From: Nocardia neocaledoniensis
Lineage (GTDB): Bacteria; Actinomycetota; Actinomycetes; Mycobacteriales; Mycobacteriaceae
Assembly: GCF_003182135.1 (NCBI RefSeq)
Contig: NZ_QGTL01000004.1
Coordinates: 682,001-746,000, forward strand
Length of the DNA: 64,000 nucleotides
Reading direction: 5' to 3'
In this document: in pieces, positions 25,864 to 35,600 of the stretch
How positions within the stretch are numbered: position 1 is the first letter of the stretch
How the letters are laid out: the number at the start of each line of letters is the position of its first letter
Notes under the pieces: model-generated
What the model saw: the letters and a program-made list of their open reading frames with translations, nothing else
What the model was told of the DNA's origin: nothing
Database searches by the model: none
Program-made: the position numbers and the translations under genes

Positions 25864-26119
25864 ATGATCGGTGAATCGACCCGGAGGAGCGGTTCGGCGC
25901 CCGCCGACGACGTGCGTGCCTGGCGGCGGCGGTGGCTCGAGATGTCGGGGTTCCCGGCGGCGCTTGGCCGAGGCCGTCGTCACCGAGCCCGATGTCGACC
26001 TGCACGCGCTGTTGCAGCTGGGCGGGATCATCGTCGACCTGCTGATCGTCGGCGGGTACGGCGATGTGGCGCTGCGCGACTTCGGCCAGGCAGCCCTGAG
26101 GTCGGCTACCGCGGGTTGA
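25864..26119 (+). pseudogene. Probable frameshifted small gene of unknown function
   Basis: Reading from ATG 25864 gives a protein-like start (VRAWRRRWLEMSGFPAAL). At about 25970 the coding character jumps to the next frame, which continues LAEAVVTEPDVDLHALLQLG and ends at 26119. Deleting one T in GCGCTTGGCC (near 25968) would join the two halves into about 84 residues. The 3' end overlaps the convergent DUF2207 gene by 14 bp. It could be a decayed gene or a sequencing error. Family not recognised. Confidence 0.4.
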
Positions 26120-27728
26120 ACGCCCCCTCCAATGCCGTGATGAAGAACGGGAATTGGGCGGCGAAGCGGTGCAGATCGCGGTCGCGGTCGTAGCCGGCGA
26201 ACCAGTACAGGCCGGGCTGGGAATCGGCCGAGGGGTCCATGTCGCGGAAGACGCGGACCCAGTTGTCGGCGCGACCGCTGATCACCGTGTACGGCAGGGC
26301 GCGGGAGAAGACCGTCTCCTGATCGATCGGCGGGATCTGCCGGCGCGTCACGGCGTCCAGGCCGCGCTGCATCGCCCTGATCCGGCCGACGACCGTGTCG
26401 CCGAGGGTGGTGCGGGTCGGCAGGTAGGTGGGCAGCAGCACGGCGGCCACGCCTGCCAGCGCGATCGCGACGCCCACCAGGGCGTGGCCCGCCGTCAGCG
26501 CCAGCGCGACCGTGGCGCCCGCGCCGAGGACGATCAGCGCGATGCCGATCCAGCGGGGGAGGGCGCGCTGCTTCGGGTCGGCGAAGGCACCGGTGGCGAC
26601 CGCGTCGTCGCGCATGGCGGCGCGGATCGGCTCCAGCTCGACCCGGCCGGGCGCGCGGAGTTCGCGAACGGCCACGGTGTCGGTGCCCTCGGGGAGCAAC
26701 ATGTCGTAGACGACGCGTTCGTAGTCGCGCAGCTGATCGTCGGGGGCGTTGACGCGGCTGATCCGCCAGTCGTCCTCACCGCGCGCGTTCACCGGCGTGA
26801 TCCACAGGTAGCGCCGGACGGCGAGATCCACGACGGTCGCGGCGATGTCGACCGGGTCGGCGTGTTCGTCGAGCAGTAGGCCGGCCTCGCCGGGCAGTAC
26901 GCCGTCGGGGGTGGTGAACTCCACCCGGCCGTTGCGCTGGACGAGCGGATCGAAGGTGTCGCTGCTCGCGATCGCCGCCGCCGCGCGCTTGCGGGCGAGT
27001 AGAACGTAGGCGACCATCCCGGCCAGCGCGAGCAGCAGCGCGCCGAACGCGGCGAACACGGGCGTGGTCAGGGCGAAGGGGCTCGTATCACCGCCGCGCA
27101 CATCGGCATTCGCCTCGACGGTGCCCGGCGGCATCTGCATGGTGAGGTCGATGGCGTCGCCCTTGCGCAGGTCGCGCTGGCTCAGGTACAGCACGCCGTC
27201 GGGTTCGACGTGCACATCGGCGCAGGGCTTGGTGTTGCCCGCCGGGCCGAGTTTGCAGTCCACCACGCCCATCTGGAAGCTCGGGCTGATCACCGACACG
27301 TCCAGCGCGGCGATGTCGGCGCTCACCACGCCGAGCCAGTGGAACACCTGTGTGCCAGGCGAATCCGAGACCGTGTTGTGCACCGAATAGGTGAACTTGG
27401 ATTCGCCGGGCTTCGCCTCGACGACGAACTGATCGTTGACGGTCGTCGCGGTGCCCGCACCGGTCGCGCTGACATCGGTGACCTTGAACCGGCGTTCGAC
27501 ATCGTCACCGACCTTCAGGCGCAACGGCAGCGACATCGTGAAGTTGCCGTCGGCCGGCACCCCGATCGTCTCGGTGACCTCGAGCACGCCGGCGTCGGTC
27601 AGCGTGAGGTCGGCGGTGATCGTGACACCGGTCGGCGCGGGCTCCGTGTGGGCTACCGGCGCGGCCGCGAGCAGACCCGCCGAAGCGAGCAGCAGCGCGC
27701 CTGCGGCGCCCCCCCGAAAAGTCAGCAT
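26106..27728 (-). CDS. DUF2207 domain-containing membrane protein
   Basis: 540 residues. A signal peptide (about 1-28) precedes the DUF2207 beta-rich domain: ITADLTLTDAGVLEVTETI, then a VFHWLGVV motif at about 130. One membrane helix at about 218-242 is followed by a winged-helix-like cytoplasmic part (DPVDIAATVVDLAVRRYLWI). Two more helices lie at about 390-430, and a Trp/Tyr-rich C-terminal tail ends the protein. The domain order is that of DUF2207 proteins, whose role at the cell envelope is unknown. ATG 27726-27728. It is divergent from the metallopeptidase pair, with 77 bp between starts. Confidence 0.88.
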   Translation of the reverse strand: MLTFRGGAAGALLLASAGLLAAAPVAHTEPAPTGVTITADLTLTDAGVLEVTETIGVPADGNFTMSLPLRLKVGDDVERRFKVTDVSATGAGTATTVNDQFVVEAKPGESKFTYSVHNTVSDSPGTQVFHWLGVVSADIAALDVSVISPSFQMGVVDCKLGPAGNTKPCADVHVEPDGVLYLSQRDLRKGDAIDLTMQMPPGTVEANADVRGGDTSPFALTTPVFAAFGALLLALAGMVAYVLLARKRAAAAIASSDTFDPLVQRNGRVEFTTPDGVLPGEAGLLLDEHADPVDIAATVVDLAVRRYLWITPVNARGEDDWRISRVNAPDDQLRDYERVVYDMLLPEGTDTVAVRELRAPGRVELEPIRAAMRDDAVATGAFADPKQRALPRWIGIALIVLGAGATVALALTAGHALVGVAIALAGVAAVLLPTYLPTRTTLGDTVVGRIRAMQRGLDAVTRRQIPPIDQETVFSRALPYTVISGRADNWVRVFRDMDPSADSQPGLYWFAGYDRDRDLHRFAAQFPFFITALEGAFNPR

Positions 27729-27805
27729 GGCTGCTTACTCTAGACAGCTTGCTATTCTGCGTCAGCGGCTGTCGGCGACTCACGAGACGAGGGGGTACGG
27801 GGGAC

Positions 27806-28918
27806 GTGACCCAACCACCGTACGGTTATGGCCCGGTCGGTCCAGGTGGACGACCGGTTCCGCCGCCCCCTGGGTATGGGCCGCCACCGGGATATCGTCC
27901 GCAGCCGGGCTACGGTCCGCAGGGTTATCCACAGCCGCAGGGTTATCCACAGGGTTATGCGCCGCGGCAGGGCTACGGCCCGCCGCCCGGCTACCGGCCG
28001 CCGCCGATGCCCTATGGGCCGCCCGGCAGGCCGACTCCGCCGCCGCGCAAGGGCCGCGGCGGGCTGACCTCGCTGTTGCTCGTGATCGTCTTCCTCGTCG
28101 TCGGCGGCCTGGTGAAGTTCGCCGTCAACACCGGAATCGACGTCGGGATCGGCGCGATCGGCCCGAAGCCGAGCACCACCTACGAACCCGAACCCGGCAC
28201 CGCGCCCGCGGCGACCGCCGACAATCCGCTGCTCACCGATGCCGACGGCACCCTGGTCCCCGCCGCCTGCGACTACGCGCCGTGGGGTACCCAGGTGGAG
28301 AAGGCGCGCGCGTTCTTCGAATCCGCCGCGACCTGCCTTGAAGCCGCGTGGAAGCCGGTGATGGCGGCGAACAATCTGCCGTTCGAGTCGCCGACGCTGA
28401 GCGTCACCGCGACCACGGCGGGCATCACGACCCCGTGCACCGGATCGACGAGCAATTTCGCCGCCTTCTACTGCGCGGCCAACAAGACCATCTACATGCC
28501 GATCAGCCAGTTGCAGACCGAGCAGTTCCGCGACAACTGGGTCATCTACCTGTCGGTGTTCGCGCACGAGTACGGCCACCACGTGCAGGCCCAGTCCGGC
28601 ATCCTGCGCAAGGCCAACAGCGAACGGGTCGACGCTGGCGTCCGCTCGGACAAGGGTCTCGAGCTCTCGCGCCGAGTCGAGTTGCAGGCCAACTGCTTCG
28701 ACGGCATGTTCATCGCCTCCTCGAAGGGCGGCGGCTCGCTGTCCTCCGGCCAGGTCAACCTGGCCACCAAGGATTCCTACGGCCGCGGCGACGGCCCCGG
28801 CGACATGCGCGACCACGGCACCTCCGAGCACGGCGGCCAGTGGTTCGAGGCCGGGCTCGAGCACAATCTCACCGCTCAGTGCAACACCTTCACCGCGTCG
28901 GCGAGCGAAGTCAGCTAG
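27806..28918 (+). CDS. Membrane-anchored neutral zinc metallopeptidase (YpfJ-type)
   Basis: 370 residues. Residues 1-90 are Pro/Gly/Tyr/Gln-rich with repeated GYPQ and PPPGYGP units. A membrane helix at about 95-115 is followed by an extracytoplasmic peptidase domain. The zinc motif HEYGHH is at residues 254-259, with a downstream Glu in RRVELQANCFDGMF and a C-terminal HGTSEHGGQWFEAG segment typical of the family. Start GTG 27806. A paralogue follows six bp after the stop. The N-terminal coding region contains two perfect DnaA-box-like 9-mers written with rare codons. Confidence 0.9.
   Translation: MTQPPYGYGPVGPGGRPVPPPPGYGPPPGYRPQPGYGPQGYPQPQGYPQGYAPRQGYGPPPGYRPPPMPYGPPGRPTPPPRKGRGGLTSLLLVIVFLVVGGLVKFAVNTGIDVGIGAIGPKPSTTYEPEPGTAPAATADNPLLTDADGTLVPAACDYAPWGTQVEKARAFFESAATCLEAAWKPVMAANNLPFESPTLSVTATTAGITTPCTGSTSNFAAFYCAANKTIYMPISQLQTEQFRDNWVIYLSVFAHEYGHHVQAQSGILRKANSERVDAGVRSDKGLELSRRVELQANCFDGMFIASSKGGGSLSSGQVNLATKDSYGRGDGPGDMRDHGTSEHGGQWFEAGLEHNLTAQCNTFTASASEVS
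27925..27951. other. Two perfect DnaA-box consensus 9-mers, 18 bp apart
   Basis: TTATCCACA occurs at 27925-27933 and 27943-27951, in the same orientation. They encode part of the repeat GYPQ using GGT TAT CCA CAG, whereas neighbouring copies of the same peptide use GC-ending codons. Confidence 0.45.
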
Positions 28919-28924
28919 CCCGTT

Positions 28925-30055
28925 GTGAGTATGCCGCCGCGCCCTGGGCCGCCCCATGGCTACCCGCCGCAGCCCTACGGATACCCGCCGCGGCCCTACG
29001 GGTATCAGCAGCCGATGCCCCCGCCCTATGGTCGGCCCCTGCCGCCGCCGTATGGCTATGCGCCGCACGGGTATCGGCCGCCACCACCGCGCAAGAGCGG
29101 TTGGTTCGGATCGCTGCTCACCGCGTTGACGGTGTGCGGGATCGTCGCCGCGCTCGTGGTGGCCGCCGTCGGCCTGTCGGAGCAGAGCGCGGACAAGCGG
29201 GCCGCGACCACCACTCCGCCGAGCCACACCTACAGCTCGAATTCGCCGGTGCCGACGACGAGTTCGGCGCCTACCAGCACCACCTCGCCGCGCACCTCGG
29301 CCCGCACCACCGCGCCGACCACGACGAAACCCGCTGGGCCGCAACCGGTGATCGCCCTCGGTCAGCATCCGCTGTTCCGCGACGACGACGCGGGGCTCGG
29401 CAATCTGGACTGCGATCTGCCCCGCTGGTCGACCGACGCCGCCGTCGCCAAGGCGTTCTTCGCCGCGGCGCAGGTCTGCCTCGACGAGATGTGGAAGGCA
29501 AACCTGGCGGCGGCGAACCTGCCGTTCCGCAGTCCGGGCCTGGTCGTCGCGGTGAATCCGTCGGAGTTGTCCTCGCCGTGCGGCGGGGCGAGCAGCGACG
29601 CCTTCTACTGCAGCGCGTCGACCACCATCTACATGTCCACGGCGGGACTGGTGCTCCACAACACCCCGTACCCGCCGATGGAGGCGCTGTCGGTGTACGC
29701 GCACGAATACGGCCACCACGTGCAAGGTCTCACGGGGCTGCTGCAGGCCTCGTCGAATCAGCGCCGCGAACAGGGCACCATGTCGGCGGGCGGTCTGGAG
29801 ACCTCACGCCGAATGGAACTGCAGGCCAGCTGCTTCGGCGGGATGTACATCGGTTCCTCCGAAGCGGGCGGCTCGTGGACCTCGCAGGAGGGCTACGCCG
29901 CGGTGAAGCACAACTACAACCGCGGTGACGGCGACGGCCGCCACCGCGATCACGGCACTCCCGAACACAACGGCAACTGGTACAACCACGGCTACACCAA
30001 GAACCGCAATTTCGAGTGCAACACCTGGCTCGCCCCCGCGGACGAGGTCAGCTAG
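28925..30055 (+). CDS. Membrane-anchored neutral zinc metallopeptidase, second paralogue
   Basis: 376 residues with the same plan as the preceding gene: a Pro/Tyr-rich tail (1-57), a membrane helix (about 60-85), a Thr/Ser/Pro-rich linker (about 92-140) and a peptidase domain with HEYGHH at residues 260-265, RRMELQASCFGGMY and HGTPEHNGNWYNHG. GTG start at 28925, six bp after the upstream stop; an in-frame ATG two codons later is possible. The peptidase domains of the two genes are clearly paralogous, so the pair arose by tandem duplication. Substrate unknown. Confidence 0.88.
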   Translation: MSMPPRPGPPHGYPPQPYGYPPRPYGYQQPMPPPYGRPLPPPYGYAPHGYRPPPPRKSGWFGSLLTALTVCGIVAALVVAAVGLSEQSADKRAATTTPPSHTYSSNSPVPTTSSAPTSTTSPRTSARTTAPTTTKPAGPQPVIALGQHPLFRDDDAGLGNLDCDLPRWSTDAAVAKAFFAAAQVCLDEMWKANLAAANLPFRSPGLVVAVNPSELSSPCGGASSDAFYCSASTTIYMSTAGLVLHNTPYPPMEALSVYAHEYGHHVQGLTGLLQASSNQRREQGTMSAGGLETSRRMELQASCFGGMYIGSSEAGGSWTSQEGYAAVKHNYNRGDGDGRHRDHGTPEHNGNWYNHGYTKNRNFECNTWLAPADEVS

Positions 30056-30058
30056 CGG

Positions 30059-31339
30059 TCAGTGCCCGCCGTAGTGCCCCTCGCCGAAGCGGCGCGGCGA
30101 ACTACCGTGCACCCCTTCGGCATACGCGGTCTCGGCGTGCAGGGCGAAGTCGATGCCGGCGGTCTCGTCCTCCTTGCTCACGCGGAAGCCGATGATCTTG
30201 TCGATGCCCTTGCCGAGCACGAACGACACCGCGAACGCGTACGCGGCCACCACGAGCACCGCCACCAGCTGCTTGCCGAGCTGCGCGAGTCCGCCGCCGT
30301 AGAACAGCCCGTTCACGCCGCCGGTCATCACCTCGGTGGCGAGCAGGCCGATCAGGATCGTGCCGACGATGCCGCCGACGAAGTGCACGCCCACCACGTC
30401 GAGCGAATCGTCATAGCCCGCCCTGTGCTTCCAGCCGACGGCGAACGAACACACGACGCCCGCCGCCAGGCCGACGATCACCGCGCCGAGGGTGTTGATC
30501 ACGCCGCAGGACGGGGTGATCGCCACCAGGCCCGCCACCGCGCCCGAGGCCGCGCCGAACGTCGTCGGCCTGCCGTCGCGGATCTGCTCGACGAGCAGCC
30601 AGCCGAGCATGCCCAGACTGCCCGCCACCAGGGTGTTGAGGAAGACCGCCGCCGCGGTACCGCTCGCGCCCAGCGCCGATCCGGCGTTGAAACCGAACCA
30701 GCCGAACCACAGCAGCCCCGCGCCGAGCAGCACGAACGGCAGGTTGTGCGGGCGCATCGCGTCGATGTTGAAGCCGATGCGCGGACCGAGTACCAGCGCC
30801 AGGGCCAGTGCCGAAGCGCCGGAAGCGATCTCGACCACCAGGCCGCCCGCGTAGTCGAGCGCGCCGAAGCCGAGCAGCCAGCCGTCGGGACCCCATACCC
30901 AGTGCGCGATCGGCGCGTACACCGCGAGCGTCCACAGCGGGACGAAGACCATCCAGCCGGTGAACTTCGCGCGGTCGGCGATCGCGCCGGAGACCAGCGC
31001 GGCGGTGAGGATCGCGAAGGTCAGCTGGAAGGTGACGAACAGCAGTTCCGGGATCGTCCCGCGCACGGAATCGGGATTGATCCCGGCCAGGCCCGCGTGT
31101 TCCAGGTTGCCGATCAGGCCGCCGCCCGCGTCGTCGCCGAAGGCGAGGCTGTACCCGGCAACCAGCCAGACCACGGTGACCAGCGGGATCGCGATGAAGC
31201 TCATCATCAGCATGTTCAGCACGCCGGTCGAGCGCACCATCCCGCCGTAGAAGACGGCCAGCGCCGGCGTCATCAACAGCACCATGGCGGTAGCCGCTAA
31301 CAGCCAGGCGGTGGCCGCAGGGTCGATCGTTGCGGGCAC
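30059..31339 (-). CDS. amt: Ammonium transporter, Amt/Mep family, with Glu at the first twin-His position
   Basis: A 426-residue channel protein with 11 expected helices. Family marks: MVRSTGVLNMLMMSF near the N-terminus, DYAGGLVVEIASG at about 162-174, WFGWFGFNAGSAL at about 211-223 and VGVHFVGGIVGTILIG at about 317-331. In most bacterial Amt proteins the first motif ends in VVH; here that His is Glu170, while the second His of the pore pair (His319) is kept. This E/H arrangement is known from fungal Mep1/Mep3-type transporters. GTG start with GAAGGAG six nt upstream. No glnK or glnD gene follows. It is convergent with the metallopeptidase pair. Confidence 0.93.
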   Translation of the reverse strand: MPATIDPAATAWLLAATAMVLLMTPALAVFYGGMVRSTGVLNMLMMSFIAIPLVTVVWLVAGYSLAFGDDAGGGLIGNLEHAGLAGINPDSVRGTIPELLFVTFQLTFAILTAALVSGAIADRAKFTGWMVFVPLWTLAVYAPIAHWVWGPDGWLLGFGALDYAGGLVVEIASGASALALALVLGPRIGFNIDAMRPHNLPFVLLGAGLLWFGWFGFNAGSALGASGTAAAVFLNTLVAGSLGMLGWLLVEQIRDGRPTTFGAASGAVAGLVAITPSCGVINTLGAVIVGLAAGVVCSFAVGWKHRAGYDDSLDVVGVHFVGGIVGTILIGLLATEVMTGGVNGLFYGGGLAQLGKQLVAVLVVAAYAFAVSFVLGKGIDKIIGFRVSKEDETAGIDFALHAETAYAEGVHGSSPRRFGEGHYGGH

Positions 31340-31418
31340 GGTAACTCCTTCTTCTCCGCGTGAGTGCGTGGAAGGAAATTACCCGACGACCTCCCCGGTC
31401 GCGTGGTAGCGGCGGGTA

Positions 31419-32246
31419 CTAGCTGCGGTTTTCCTTCGCCAGCGCCCGGCGGCCGCGCTTGCCGGGGGTGGGGAGGTCGTCGTCGCTGTCGGCGAGCCAC
31501 TCGGCGGTGACCAGCCAGCGGCGCTGGGCGTGCGCGTCGGCGACGTCGAAGAAGACGCGGCGGCCGCGGTCGTCGCGCACGTCGCGGGCCAGGGCCGCCC
31601 AGCTCGGCGGCCTGCCGCGCTCGGCCGCGTGGTCGACGACGAACCCGGCGACCAGCTTGCCGACCGTGTTGACCGGCTTCTGCGACACCCGGTTGCCGTA
31701 CTTGGTGGTGTGCCAGCGCCGGGCCGGGCACAGCGAACCCGGGTTCGCGTTCGAGGCGATCCAGCCCGCGCGCTGCGCCCGTTCGATCAGCCACAGATGC
31801 TTCACGGCCGACGGCGCGATCTCGCCGACCCGCTCGGCGATGAGTTCGGTGATCTCGGCGTCGGCGAGGATGTCGCGGCGGGTGGGACCGATGCCGTGTT
31901 CGGTCCAGTGCGCGGCGGCGAGCCTGGCCAGGATGCGGCCGAACTCGTCGATGCTGCGCTGCGCGCGCCTGCCGAGGCGCTCGATCCGCTCGGCCTCGCG
32001 GCGCATCTCGTTCTGCGCGGTGAGGGTGCGGATCGCGGCCATGGTCGGCACCTGTCCGCGTTCGAGCAGTTGCAGGATGGCGGCGGCGGTCGCCGGGTCC
32101 GCCGCAGCGGCGACGGGCAGCGAATCGCGCTTGATGTCGAAGTCCTGGGGGCTGATCGCCCGGCTCAGCAGGCCGACCGCGGCGTGGTCGCCGGCGAAAT
32201 CGGTGTGGGCGAGCCAAGCGGCTGCGATGTCATCACACGACAGCAC
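31419..32246 (-). CDS. Conserved hypothetical protein
   Basis: 275 residues, mostly helical, Arg-rich, without membrane segments or signal peptide. Segments such as RRDILADAEITELIAERVGEI and PPSWAALARDVRDDRGRRVFF look like small helical DNA- or RNA-binding units, but I do not recognise a family. The start was placed at GTG 32244-32246 because GGAGGAA lies nine nt upstream; the open frame continues to 32552 without coding character. It is transcribed away from dnaX, with a gap of about 440 bp. No function assigned. Confidence 0.65.
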   Translation of the reverse strand: MLSCDDIAAAWLAHTDFAGDHAAVGLLSRAISPQDFDIKRDSLPVAAAADPATAAAILQLLERGQVPTMAAIRTLTAQNEMRREAERIERLGRRAQRSIDEFGRILARLAAAHWTEHGIGPTRRDILADAEITELIAERVGEIAPSAVKHLWLIERAQRAGWIASNANPGSLCPARRWHTTKYGNRVSQKPVNTVGKLVAGFVVDHAAERGRPPSWAALARDVRDDRGRRVFFDVADAHAQRRWLVTAEWLADSDDDLPTPGKRGRRALAKENRS

Positions 32247-32685
32247 GGTGAAACGTTCCTCCGGTCGGCGGTGGGGGAGCGATACGGTGCGTGAAGGTTG
32301 TGCCCCGGTCGGGATGAGGGACCGGCCGGGGTCACCAACCTGATGAAGGTTTGGCCACCGAAGTTGCCGAGATCCACGGTAGCCAGGGGCTTGCGACGCT
32401 GTCACCACGGTTGATGGTTTCGTTACTTCCAGAATGTCGGGCGATATCCGGGAGTGAGTATGCATTCTCGGCACAACCAGGATTGATGGCGGCTGACAGG
32501 CGAATTCACCCCTCGGGGAGCAGTCGATAACTCGGCCGTTGCACCTGGTCACCCAGATTTGTCGGAATTGTTCCGACCTCGAACAGAACTGTGATTCATG
32601 TCACGTTTGCCGAAGGGCTTCGGGGCGGGTGGCGATGCGTCAGCCGCGCACCCACCTGTCACACGTCGCCGGTAGCCTGTGGGCC
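32247..32685 (+). promoter_or_regulatory. Divergent intergenic region upstream of dnaX
   Basis: No gene is seen in this gap of about 440 bp. It contains the perfect inverted repeat GTCGGAA-TTG-TTCCGAC (32561-32577). A -10-like TAGCCT (32673-32678) ends 7 nt before the dnaX GTG, which suggests a leaderless dnaX mRNA. Confidence 0.45.
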
Positions 32686-35600
32686 GTGGCTCTGTACCGG
32701 AAGTATCGACCGGCGACGTTCGCTGAGGTAGTGGGTCAGGAGCATGTCACCGACCCGCTGAGTACGGCGCTGGACACCGGGCGGATCAGCCATGCGTATC
32801 TGTTCTCCGGGCCCCGCGGCTGCGGAAAGACCTCCTCCGCACGCATTCTCGCGCGCTCGCTCAACTGCGTGGAGGGCCCGACCTCGACGCCATGCGGCGT
32901 CTGCGCCTCCTGTGTGGCGCTCGGGCCGGGCGGCGCGGGCAACCTGGACGTCATCGAACTCGACGCGGCCAGCCACGGCGGTGTCGACGACACCCGCGAA
33001 CTGCGCGACCGCGCGTTCTACGCGCCCGCCGAGTCGCGCTACCGCGTGTTCATCGTCGACGAGGCGCACATGGTCACCACGGCCGGCTTCAACGCGCTGC
33101 TCAAGATCGTCGAGGAGCCGCCCGCCCACCTGATCTTCATCTTCGCCACCACCGAGCCGGACAAGGTGCTGCCGACGATCCGCTCGCGCACGCACCACTA
33201 CCCGTTCCGGCTGCTGCCCCCGGCCACCATGCGTGGCCTGCTCGGCAAGATCTGCGAGCAGGAGCACGTGCCGGTGGAGGAGGCGGTGTATCCGCTGGTC
33301 ATCCGGGCCGGTGGGGGTTCGCCGCGCGACAGTCTGAGCGTGCTCGACCAGCTGCTGGCCGGTGCCGGGCCCGACGGCGTCACCTACCAGCGCGCGGTCT
33401 CGCTGCTCGGTGTCACCGACGTGGCGTTGATCGACGACGCCGTCGACGCGCTGGCCGCCGACGACGGCGCCGCCCTGTTCGGCACGATCGACAGCGTGAT
33501 GGAGGCGGGCCACGATCCGCGCCGCTTCGCCGTCGACCTGCTCGAGCGCCTGCGCGACCTGATCCTGCTGCGCGCGGTCCCCGACGCCGCCGACCGCGGC
33601 CTGGTCTCCGGCCCCGGCGATGTCCTGGAACGCATGCGCGACCAGGCCGAACGCCTCGGCCCGGCCACCCTCACCCGCTACGCCGAACTCCTGCACGAGG
33701 GCCTGGGCGAGATGCGCGGCGCCACCGCCCCCCGCCTGCTCCTCGAGGTCATCTGCGCCCGCATGCTCCTGCCCTCGGTCTCCGACGCCGAGTCCGCCAC
33801 CCTGCAACGCCTCGAACGCCTGGAACGCGGCTTCGCCTCGGGCGCCCGCCCCGCAGCCGCCCCCTCGGCCGACCGCGCGCCCACCCCCTCCGACGACGTC
33901 GCCCCGCCCGCCGAACGCCCGGCCCCGCCCGCCGGCTCCGGCAACCGCCGCCGCGGCGCGGAACTCCTGGCCGCCGCCCGCGCCGAAAAAGAAGCAGCCG
34001 CAAGCGGATCGGCAGCGCCCACGGGGTCGGCCGCATCCGCGAACCCGGCAATGTCCGCGTCGAACCGGCAGTCCGGCGCCGCGAGCGCACCGCCCGCTGG
34101 ACCGGGTGGAGTGCCCGCCCAGTCGCACCCGCAGGGCGGCGCTGCGAGCGCACCTTCCGCTGGGCCGGGTGGGCCGGCCGCCCAGCCGCACCCGCAAGTT
34201 GCCGATGCGAGCGCGACTTCCGCCGGTCCGGGCGGGCCGAGTGTCCAGCCGAATCCGCAGGGCGGCGCTCCAAGCGCACCGCCTGCTGGGTCGGACGGCG
34301 TAGTCTTCCAGCCGAATCCGCAGGTCGGTGGGACGAGTCAGCCGTCTGACCAGGCGGGCGCGCCTGTCGCCCAGCCGAATCGGCAGGTCGGTGCGTCGAG
34401 TGCTTCGTCTGCCCCGTCGAGTGCGCCAGGCACCCAGCCGGACCAGCAGGTCGGTGGGTCGAGTGGGCCGTCTGACCAGGCGGGCGTGCCGGACGCGCAG
34501 CTGAACCAGCAGGCCGCCGCGAGTGCACCGAGCACCCAGCCGGGCCCGCAGGTGCGCGCCGCGGGTGCGCCACCTGTCCAGTCCGGAGCGCCGGTCGTAC
34601 AGCCGAACTCGCAGGTCGGTGCGCCGAGCGCGACTGCTCAGCCGGATCCGCGAATCGCTGCCCGGAGCGCGTCGGCGGACCGGTCGGCCGCCGAGGTGTC
34701 CACTCGCCACGGCGTCGCGGAAGACGTTCCCGCTCAACACTCTTCGTCGGACCCGCATCCGGCTGATCAGGCTGCCGAACCCGACGCGGGTGTCGGTGCC
34801 GCTGCCGTGGCGCCGTCGGCGGCCCATGAGTCGCAGCGCCCCGAACCGGCGCCGAGCGAACCGGAAGCGCCGACGCGTCGAGCTGATTCGTCGCCGCAGG
34901 CCGATTCCTCGCAGCAGGCGGGCCGGGCCGCTCAGTCGTCCGCGGCGACTCAGGCGCCTGGTTCGCGGGACGAGGCAGCACCGCATCGGGAACCCGCGGC
35001 ACCGCAGCAGGATCCCGCTCCCGCGCAGCAGCCTGCCGAAGACCTCATCGCTGTGGTCGAGGGGGCCTGGGCCGAGATCAAGGGGAAGGTGCGGGAGTTC
35101 GGGCCTACGCTCCAGGCGTTGTTGTCGGGGGCGGCGGTGTCGCGGGCCGAGGGCAGCACCATCGTTTTCGCGCATCAGAGCCCGCCGTTGGCGCAGCGAT
35201 TGTCGGATCCGCGCAATATCGACGCCGTGCGCTCAGCCGTGCGGGCGGTGCTCGGGCGGGAACTGGATGTGCGCTGGGAGACGGGGACGCCCGCGCCCAG
35301 GCCCGCTCCGGCCGCGAAGGCGGCGGGCGGTGCGGCGCGCGGGGCGGGGCCGGGGGAGGCCAAGCCCGCGGGACGGCCGAAGTTCTCGCGCCCGAGCCAG
35401 GCGAAGGGCAATCCGGCGGGCCAGGCCAGGCAGGCCGGTGAGGACGACATCCCGCCGCCCGATTTTCCCGACCTGCCGGACGACCCGGGCCCCGAGGAGG
35501 GGTACCCGTCGGATCCGGGCCGGTCGGGTGGGGAATCCGCGCGTGGTGATGCCGCATTGGCACCGCCGACGCCGGAGGAGGAGCAAGAGATGCTGGCCGC

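Noticed and set aside
33984..33996. A run of five A residues in dnaX (GAAAAAGAAG) as a possible programmed frameshift site for a short gamma form
   Set aside because: The codon phase does not give the A-AAA-AAG slip sequence, and both alternative frames stay open for 100 codons or more, so a shift would not make a short gamma product.
34073..34680. The 63-bp repeats in dnaX as a CRISPR array or mobile-element remnant
   Set aside because: The units are contiguous, diverged and keep the reading frame throughout, so they are a coding minisatellite.
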